64,000 bases of DNA, from NCBI GenBank assembly GCA_963932465.1, contig OZ010792.1, positions 18,617,701-18,681,700 on the forward strand, given 5' to 3'. Made by a program: the position numbers and the translations under genes. The stretch is from Maratus speciosus. Taxonomy: Eukaryota; Arthropoda; Arachnida; Araneae; Salticidae. The notes under the pieces were generated by a model, which searched no databases, was not told where the DNA came from, and saw only the letters and a list, made by a program, of their open reading frames with translations. Each line of letters begins with the position of its first letter. The first letter of the stretch is position 1. Positions 58,322 to 64,000 of the stretch are shown in pieces.

Positions 58322-58724
58322 TAGTGTTACCAGGTGTCCTCGCGCAAATCGGGGTTCAAAATGTTCTGGATACCACTAATTTCTTACAGTTTATTTCCCC
58401 ATCTTTAATTGCAGATAATTCTGCTATTAGATAAGGCGAAGAAAATTTCTTTAACCCCTTAACGGTTGCATTAAATTACGGCTAAAAAATTTAAATTGCT
58501 TATTGGCACCACTTTTTTGAAAAAGAAATATTCACATTATTTAATGACAGGCAAAATATTACCATAATAAAGGCAATTACACTATTTTATAAAACTGGTT
58601 GGAATCAAACAATCTGAATAAAGACACAGCCCGTGAATATCACGGGAACGAGAATTAAGGGGTTAAAATACAGGTGTCTAAATCATTGGAGGCCCTAATT
58701 TACGCGGGACACTTGGTAACACTA
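58322..58724. mobile_element. hAT-type MITE hosting a TTAA MITE
   Basis: Ends TAGTGTTACCAGGTGTCC and GGACACTTGGTAACACTA, with 8-bp target duplication TTCTCAAA at 58314-58321 and 58725-58732. A family F TTAA MITE occupies 58451-58666 inside it. Without that insertion the element would be about 190 bp. Confidence 0.9.
58451..58666. mobile_element. TTAA MITE family F, inverted copy nested in hAT MITE
   Basis: TTAACCCCTTAACGGTTGCA at left, GAGAATTAAGGGGTTAA at right. Reverse orientation relative to 37333 and 42128. CCCGTGAATATCACGGG hairpin and AAACTGGTTGGAATC are retained. Confidence 0.9.
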
Positions 58725-58938
58725 TTCTCAAACTCCCTGCTAAACAGACGCGAAGTTTTCTGAGACATTTTCTGACTCATTTTTAAACCTAAAAGGACAG
58801 ATTTGGCAGGCCTGACTATTAAAGCGTTTTGGAATCTAAATTCGTTTCCCATTTTTTTGAACAATAAATTACTTCAAATGAAAATCAAACTTCAAAGTAA
58901 TTGCTTAAAAGGCGCAAAGGCCAACATAGTGAAACAGA

Positions 58939-59009
58939 TTCCAAGCCGGCACTCGAACCCGGGCCATCAGTATAGCGCACTGACGTTCTACCGACTAAAC
59001 CACTTGGAA
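58939..59009 (-). tRNA. tRNA-like copy A
   Basis: Minus strand: acceptor TTCCAAG and CTTGGAA (7 of 7 pairs), A box TGGTTTAGTCGG, anticodon stem TCAGT/ACTGA with loop GCGCTAT, T arm CCGGG TTCGAGT GCCGG with one mismatch. C rather than T at position 33. The downstream T run is broken to CTGTTTC, so termination is weaker than in copies B and C. Confidence 0.65.
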
Positions 59010-59266
59010 CGATACCCAGCAAGGAAAATTTCTCACTATTATATGTTGGCAAGGCTACAAACGCAGCACAAGATGGAATATTTTACCGTGAGCCACCAGC
59101 CTGGGGCAAACACGGAATATAAATAAATCCAGCATCGATAGAAACTATATTAATACATGGAAATTATTCCAGAGGGAAACGTTCGCCTTGGATACAATAT
59201 TTCAAATGAAAATCAAACTTCAAAGTAATTGCTTAAAAGGCGCAAAGGCCAACATAGTGAAAAAGA

Positions 59267-59337
59267 TTCCAAGGCGGGACTCGAACCCGGGCCATCAGTA
59301 TAGCGCACTGACGTTCTACCGACTAAACCACTAGGAA
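59267..59337 (-). tRNA. tRNA-like copy B
   Basis: Same core as copy A. The 5' acceptor reads TTCCTAG, giving one mismatch, and the T arm is CCGGG TTCGAGT CCCGC. The strand continues TCTTTTTCACTATGTTGG, a T5 stop directly after the acceptor. Confidence 0.65.
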
Positions 59338-59543
59338 CGATACCCAGCAAGGAAAATTTCTCACTATTATATGTTTCCCTCTGGAATAATTTCCATGTAT
59401 TAATATAGTTTCTATCGATGCTGGATTTATTTATATTCCGTGTTTGCCCCAGGTTGGTGGCTCACGGTAAAATATTCCATCTTGTGCTGCGTTTGTAGCC
59501 TTGCCAACATATAATAGTGAGAAATTTTCCTTGCTGGGTATCG

Positions 59544-59614
59544 TTCCAAGTGGTTTAGTCGGTAGAACGTCAGTGCGCTATACTGATGGCCCGGGTTCGA
59601 GTCCCGGCTTGGAA
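59544..59614 (+). tRNA. tRNA-like copy C (best preserved)
   Basis: Every stem pairs: acceptor TTCCAAG/CTTGGAA, anticodon TCAGT/ACTGA, T arm CCGGG/CCCGG around TTCGAGT. The D arm GTTT...GAAC pairs with wobble. The A box TGGTTTAGTCGG and the B box GGGTTCGAGTCC are near consensus. The loop GCGCTAT lacks U33; by position the anticodon would read GCT, but a type I variable loop does not fit tRNA-Ser. TCTTTTTCACTATGTTGG follows, and GCTGGGTATCG precedes. Flanks GCCAACATATAATAGTGAG and CACTATGTTGGC are inverted arms. Confidence 0.75.
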
Positions 59615-59741
59615 TCTTTTTCACTATGTTGGCCTTTGCGCCTTTTAAGCAATTACTTTGAAGTTTGATTTTCATTTGAAATATTGTATCCAAGGCGAAT
59701 GTTTCCCTCTGGAATAATTTCCATGTATTAATAAATTACTT

Positions 59742-60315
59742 ATCGAGTTATAAGAGATCTTTTTCACGTGACGACAGATTTTTCACCTTTCTCTCGCCGT
59801 CACGTTTGGAAATTAGGTTCCAAACTGCAAACTTGAGAGTATTTTTGGAAAGATATTGTGCGTTTACCAAAAAATGGAAAACGGCTTTCGATTACATAAT
59901 TTTTTAATACCAACACTAGCAATTTCATGCATTTTTGAACAAAACTGAATTTAAAAATGTGTCACAAAGTAGCCCCTTAGCATCTGAAAACAGTCTTAAA
60001 CCATTTAGTAAGCATCACTGGCTAGCTGGAACCTGTTCCCACTCGATCTGAAAAAAACGAACAACTTGCACGTTTCGCTTTCGTTGGCTCCTGGAATTAT
60101 TAATACTTATTTCCTAATAATAATTAATAACTCCACAAGCCAAAGAAAACAAAACATGCAAGTTGTTCGAAGTTTTTTCTTTGTTTTCCCTGGTTTGTGT
60201 GATGTTTTCGGACGCGTGTCAAGGCTTTCTCTCTTGTCTAGGGCGCGTTGTCTCTACATACTTTTCAATCAGACTTTAGTGAAGAAAAAACATAATGAAA
60301 CTTACATAAGGTAAC
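59742..60315. other. Non-coding stretch
   Basis: No gene recognised. Contains CACGTGACGACAG with CGTCACGTTTG near 59765-59807, and two related ACAACTTGCACGTTTCG / GCAAGTTGTTCG segments around 60060 and 60160. Confidence 0.4.
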
Positions 60316-60543
60316 ATTAACCATTTTAGTTACAAGTAATTACATTTCTGTAAAGTTCAATTCACACCAGAATTTCCAAAAAATTTTATTTGAAAATAAG
60401 AATAATCAATTTTTCACCTTTTTTTTTTTTTTTTTTTTTCTCAACAAAATTCAAAAGATAAAATTTAGATAAAACATTCTGGTGCGAACATTGATTAAAA
60501 TTAAGTGGAATAAAGTATATTCCAGAACCCGTCAAACAGTTAA
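60316..60543. mobile_element. Probable TTAA MITE, family A relative
   Basis: TTAACCATTTTAG at left; at right TTAAGTGGAATAAAGTATAT then CAGTTAA, like other family A right ends. Internal CACACCAGAATTTCC and ACATTCTGGTGCGAAC are a clear inverted pair. The terminal repeats are weak. It shares its right TTAA with the next element. Confidence 0.55.
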
Positions 60544-60764
60544 CCCTTTTAGTGGCAAAGTACTTCTGTTGCTAAAATTTTAAAATGACTGAATGACACC
60601 GGGATTTACAAAAGAAATTTATATGAAAGTAAGTAAAGCCTTTTTTTCCTTGAGTACATTAACAAAAAATCAAAGCTTAATTCTAAAATTCTGGTGCCAA
60701 TGTGACATTTATATATTAAATTAAAGTGGTGTATGTAATGCGCCGCCGCCCTTCAAAGGGTTAA
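60540..60764. mobile_element. TTAA-flanked MITE, family A, uninterrupted
   Basis: TTAACCCTTTTAGTGGC at left and GCCCTTCAAAGGGTTAA at right. It gives the empty-site reference for the insertion in 1139-1536. AAATTCTGGTGCCAA is present. Confidence 0.82.
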
Positions 60765-61802
60765 ATGGAAAACACAATTTTTTCAAAAGGTCAATTTTCG
60801 ATCGAGTACAGAAAGCATTTTTTAAATAATCCTAATTCGCTTAAGCTCTTTTTCATTATTTTATTTTCGCGGTTGGTACTCAATAAAATTGCCATTCATT
60901 GCAAATAATTAGGATCTCAAGAGAAATGAATGTCAATTTTTTGATTGAGTCTTAAAAAGTATTTTTAAAATAATCCTAATTCATATGACGCATTTTTTAC
61001 TATTTTATTTTCGTAGTTTGTTTTCAGTAAATTTCCATTTATTGCAAATCATTATCTAAAGTGAAGAGCAAAATAATCGTTTGAAATTGATAAAGAAAAT
61101 ATTTTTTAAAACTTACTTATAAATAAATTTTTCTTCTATGTGAAGAACTAATTAATAAATAAATCTATTAATTAATATTTTCTTTGCCGCCAAGCTTGTA
61201 TACACCCTGTTTCCCTTTACTTTAATTAGTGTCATTTCTTCCACAGATTTCGTAAAATTAAAAGCCAGCTATTTTTTTTTTAACTTTTAGAAACTTTTGT
61301 TAAATGATTGCAATTAATTAACAGTTGATTTTCTAAAAGGTATATCATTAAAGTTCTTTATTATTTCAAGTAATTTTAAACTGTTTACATTTTGAAGATT
61401 CGTATTTGTTTGAAAAATATGATTATGTGTTTTATATGATATTTTGGAAGTTTGAATTATAGTATGATATTGGCAAGTATATAGTGGTGGTGTAATAGTA
61501 TATCGCTGCAGTAATAAACTCTCTCGCTCTTGAATTTTTAAAAGAAAAAAAAACGTTCTTTGAATATGCATAGTTAAAATAGATTGTGTGAAAATTGACG
61601 GTTTTTTTTGCCAGAGACTCCCAAACGTTAAAGCGCTGCTTGCCATTTGAAGAACTACATGTGTCTGCCTCTCTTCCTTTTTGTTGTAAGAGTCATGAAT
61701 AGAAACTGGTTGCAAAAATAGCAAGGATTGGATAAAAATAAAAATAATGTTTAATTAATTTTTCAACTACTTTTCAGCAGTGAAATTACGCTTGAAATTA
61801 TT
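60765..61802. other. Non-coding stretch with a 148-bp imperfect duplication
   Basis: TTTTTAAATAATCCTAATTC and TTTTAAAATAATCCTAATTC mark two diverged tandem copies (about 60783-60930 and 60931-61075). A 136-codon minus-strand frame (61724-61314) lies here. It begins MLFLQPVSIHDSYNK, has no recognised domain, and I do not call it a gene. Confidence 0.45.
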
Positions 61803-62071
61803 GAATGTTAAAGACGTGAATAATCACATTGCTAACAAGTCGTAAACGAACTTAGTGAAAAACTTTTCCAACTTTTCCATCTAATGCTGAGGTTGCAGCC
61901 TTACCGACTTATATAAGTGAGAGATGTCAAGCTGGGCATCGTCCTTGTGGCTTAGTGGTAGAGCACTGGAGATCTATTCCAGGAGCCCGGGTTCGATTCC
62001 CGGCTTGGACATTTTTCACTAAGTTGCTTTACGACTTGTTAGCAATGTATTTATTCACGTCTTTAATATTC
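61803..62071 (+). mobile_element. Palindromic cassette carrying a tRNA-like gene
   Basis: Outer inverted arms of about 60 bp: left 61803-61862 (GAATGTTAAAGACGTGAATA through CTTAGTGAAAAA), right 62012-62071 (TTTTTCACTAAGTTGC through CTTTAATATTC). Only a few mismatches. Between them are a 78-bp leader (GCAGCCTTACCGACTTATAT, AAGCTGGGCATCG) and the tRNA-like core. The leader is homologous to that of the 59-kb cassettes (GTAGCCTTGCCAACATATA, GCTGGGTATCG). The left arm is an inverted copy of the tail. Confidence 0.82.
61941..62010 (+). tRNA. tRNA-like gene with T5 terminator
   Basis: A box TGGCTTAGTGG, D stem GCTT/GAGC, anticodon stem CTGGA/TCCAG with loop GATCTAT, T arm CCGGG TTCGATT CCCGG, acceptor GTCCTTG/CTTGGAC with two T-T mismatches, discriminator A. 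A occupies position 33; by position the anticodon would be TCT. ATTTTTCACTAAGTTG follows directly, so a Pol III transcript would end within a few bases of the acceptor. Confidence 0.75.
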
Positions 62072-62202
62072 AAAAATAATTTTATTTGGGCGATTCTCTA
62101 ATCAGTGGGTAATTTCACTCTGTGATTTACTTAAAAATAACAGTTTCATTACTTTCATTTTAAGCAATTTTTTTTTTTTAGAAATAGATAAGATATAAGG
62201 TA

Positions 62203-62989
62203 GGGGACTGTGCATATATAACGTTATCTTTTTAGGAGGAGGGGAGGTCTGGCACATGATATCGTAAGATATCTCTAGGGGGAGGGCGGTTGTCTTTTGA
62301 TATCGATATCATTTTTGATCCAACAAAAATTTTCTCTTTCTATTTGTAACATTGTCTTTACATCAAAATAGTATGTTATCTTTTTTTAGTCCAAAATGTG
62401 GAATACCCAATGTTTAACATTCCTTTTCTTCTTCATATGTGTATGCATATATAATCGCTGTTGGAGAAATCATATGCGAAATATATTTGAAATGAAACTT
62501 GTTTTTACTAATAAGTAAAAAAGAAAGAGAAAGAACGTTGTCCATTTACTTTGTTGATGAGAATTTCTATTTGCCCCCACCACCTTCTCCTTCTTGCGAG
62601 GCAAATGCACGAAGACCTTATTACTGTTGAATGCATTATGTAACAACTATCTATTTTAAAATACTTTTAAATAAGAATTATTTCTTTTAAGTGTTATTTG
62701 ATATGAAGGTATTTCATATATAAAGTGATATATTTTTTTTTTACTTTTCTTCATTTGAATCAATAAAGTATGCGAAAAATAAATATAACCATTTTTGTAT
62801 TTCACTCGAAACAAAAGAAATAAGAAAATAAGAAAGTCTAAAAGTCTAAAAAAAATTTAGACATTGATAACGATATCATTGCGGGAGGGGGAGGGGGTTT
62901 CCGAGGGATGATAACGAATGATAGCGGAAGGCGGGGGGGGGGGGTCCAAAATTAACAAAAAGTTGATAACGTTATATATGCACAGCCCC
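62203..62989. mobile_element. TA-flanked MITE with G-rich subterminal blocks
   Basis: Ends GGGGACTGTGCATATATAAC and, opposite, GGGGCTGTGCATATATAACG, each next to TA (62201-62202, 62990-62991). Just inside both ends are G-rich blocks (GGAGGAGGGGAGG; GGCGGGGGGGGGGG) and GATATC-rich repeats (GATATCGATATC, GATAACGATATC). 787 bp, no coding. TA target suggests a mariner-type mobiliser. Confidence 0.85.
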
Positions 62990-63030
62990 TAGTGAGTAAT
63001 TCATAATATCCCGCCATAACTTTTAAACAG

Positions 63031-63051
63031 TATTTTTTTTTTTTTTTTTTT
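63031..63051. repeat. Poly-T run
   Basis: About 21 consecutive T just after the TA-flanked MITE. Confidence 0.85.
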
Positions 63052-63327
63052 TTACCTACCGACCTTTAATCAACCCGTTTTTATAATTAATTGTATTCGA
63101 CTCAAACTAAACATTTCATTTTTTCATAAAGTTTTTTAAATAGAAGTCAATTATAAATTAGTTCATTAAATATGTTGAACAGTTTTAAATAAAAATTCCA
63201 GTTTAGGATATGTTTTTAATGAAGTTTCAGAAAAATTTCAACAGGGGAGCTGATCAATTTCATTGAAAGGGGACAGAAGTGACAGTAGTGACAAAATTAA
63301 GAAAATTGCTTCTGCTCTCATAGTAAG

Positions 63328-63538
63328 TTAACCCCTTGAGAGGCGGTGGGATATATTATATCTTACCAAATTTAAACAAAATTAATAACCAAAAACTTTT
63401 AACTAAATTTTATATTTTTAACTTTGGGGGCGAAATCTTGAAAAAAAAATTGCTTTTCCTTGCTTAATAAAATTTTTTGATTATTCTGGTGAGAATTCAA
63501 TATTACAGAGTCATTATTGCTTGCCCTTCAAAGGTTAA
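63328..63538. mobile_element. TTAA-flanked MITE, family G
   Basis: TTAACCCCTTGAGAGGCGG at left and GCCCTTCAAAGGTTAA at right. TTCTGGTGAGAATTC internal. It shares its right TTAA with the following element. Confidence 0.8.
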
Positions 63539-63700
63539 TACTAGAAAGACGGGAAAATTTTCTCAAGTTTTATAAAAATATTTTACACCAGAATTCTGAT
63601 TTGAAACTGTTTAAGTAATTCATTTAATCTTTTTTTTTGTATCTTTTAAACACTATTTTATAAAGACATTTCTGGTTCGAACACAAATATATTTATTTGG
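63535..63700. mobile_element. Left part of a TTAA MITE like that at 4811
   Basis: TTAATACTAGAAAGACGGG, TTACACCAGAATTCTG and ACATTTCTGGTTCGAAC align in order with 4811-4960. The right terminus was not recognised; GGGCCGAAATGGCCC near 63704 is a short hairpin. After it no gene is seen to the window end. Confidence 0.65.
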
Positions 63701-64000
63701 TAAGGGCCGAAATGGCCCCGCACCGTTATTGTACTATCAAACTTAGTAAGACTGTAATGTGATATTTTGAACTAAGCAAAAGTATGTATCATGACAAAAT
63801 GTAAAATAAATAAAAATAATAATATGGAATATTTAAGCACGGGACAGAAGTGGCAGGTAATAAATATATTCTTGTATTTCAATCTATTTTCCAGCTTATA
63901 ACTTTTCTTTTTAATTCCAGAAAATTAAACCATGTGACTTTCTCAGCAATCAAGATGGCTGCTTCTACTTAATACACCTGTTCACGAAATTTTATCTGTT

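Larger units (their letters stand above)
58875..59729. mobile_element. 855-bp insertion of three tRNA-like cassettes
   Basis: Flanked by the perfect 12-bp direct repeat AATAAATTACTT (58863-58874, 59730-59741). Inside are two minus-strand units and one plus-strand unit with the same tRNA-like core. The plus unit has about 170 bp of leader (TTTCCCTCTGGAATAATTTC onward) and about 85 bp of tail. The second minus unit lacks the leader. A third copy of the leader start lies at the right edge. Open frames of about 90-107 codons cross the units in both orientations and are by-products. Confidence 0.8.

Noticed and set aside
58803..59693. Frames of 107 and 88 codons sharing a long identical C-terminus
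   Set aside because: They are translations of the inverted tRNA-like cassettes; the shared sequence comes from the repeat.
61314..61724. 136-codon minus-strand frame
   Set aside because: No recognisable domain, no splice or promoter context, base composition like the surroundings.

Overview
The window reads as AT-rich, gene-poor, repeat-dominated DNA from an animal, most likely an arthropod or similar invertebrate. I see no operons, no compact coding and no recognisable host protein gene. The coding traces I recognise are decayed transposase or reverse-transcriptase relics: a Tc1/mariner-like transposase fragment (7.7-8.3 kb), an APE-RT-RNase H LINE of the I/R1 type (9.2-13.6 kb) and a piggyBac transposase (21.1-22.8 kb). 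The species cannot be fixed from the sequence alone.

Layout. 0-7.6 kb: an old dispersed repeat family invaded by TTAA-flanked piggyBac-type MITEs, which were themselves hit by hAT-like and palindromic MITEs. 7.6-14.4 kb: mariner relic, a 219-bp tandem duplication, and a LINE interrupted by one hAT MITE and one TTAA MITE. 14.4-18.3 kb: a CCCGACCCG-rich stretch, one more TTAA MITE and simple repeats. 18.3-23.2 kb: a piggyBac-like element with TIRs at both ends, a broken transposase and an array of about 600-bp repeats on its 3' side. 23.5-26.1 kb: a tRNA-like gene, two foldback palindromes and another MITE. 26.5-37.5 kb: a minisatellite with periodic poly-G tracts, lying inside a 5.45-kb segment present twice in tandem. 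37.5-48 kb: MITEs, a 1.5-kb foldback, a 327-bp satellite and a small Helitron. 48.2-57.9 kb: a layered nest in which a 174-bp tandem repeat was invaded by an hAT-like element and by Helitrons; two Helitron copies lie head to head as a multi-kilobase palindrome. 58-64 kb: more nested MITEs and two loci carrying tRNA-like genes inside inverted-repeat cassettes.

How the parts relate. Nearly everything is mobile DNA inserted into mobile DNA, and several insertion orders can be read from target-site duplications and empty sites. Many TTAA elements with different ends share an internal inverted pair CACCAGAA / TTCTGGTG, which suggests one machinery mobilised them; the piggyBac relic in this window belongs to the right superfamily. 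The most unusual signal is a set of tRNA-like genes. Five have good A and B boxes and cloverleaf stems but no U33. The four whose downstream sequence is close to TTTTTCACTAAGTTG end in a T5 run directly after the acceptor stem, and they sit in palindromic cassettes. One 855-bp insertion carries three of them between 12-bp target duplications.
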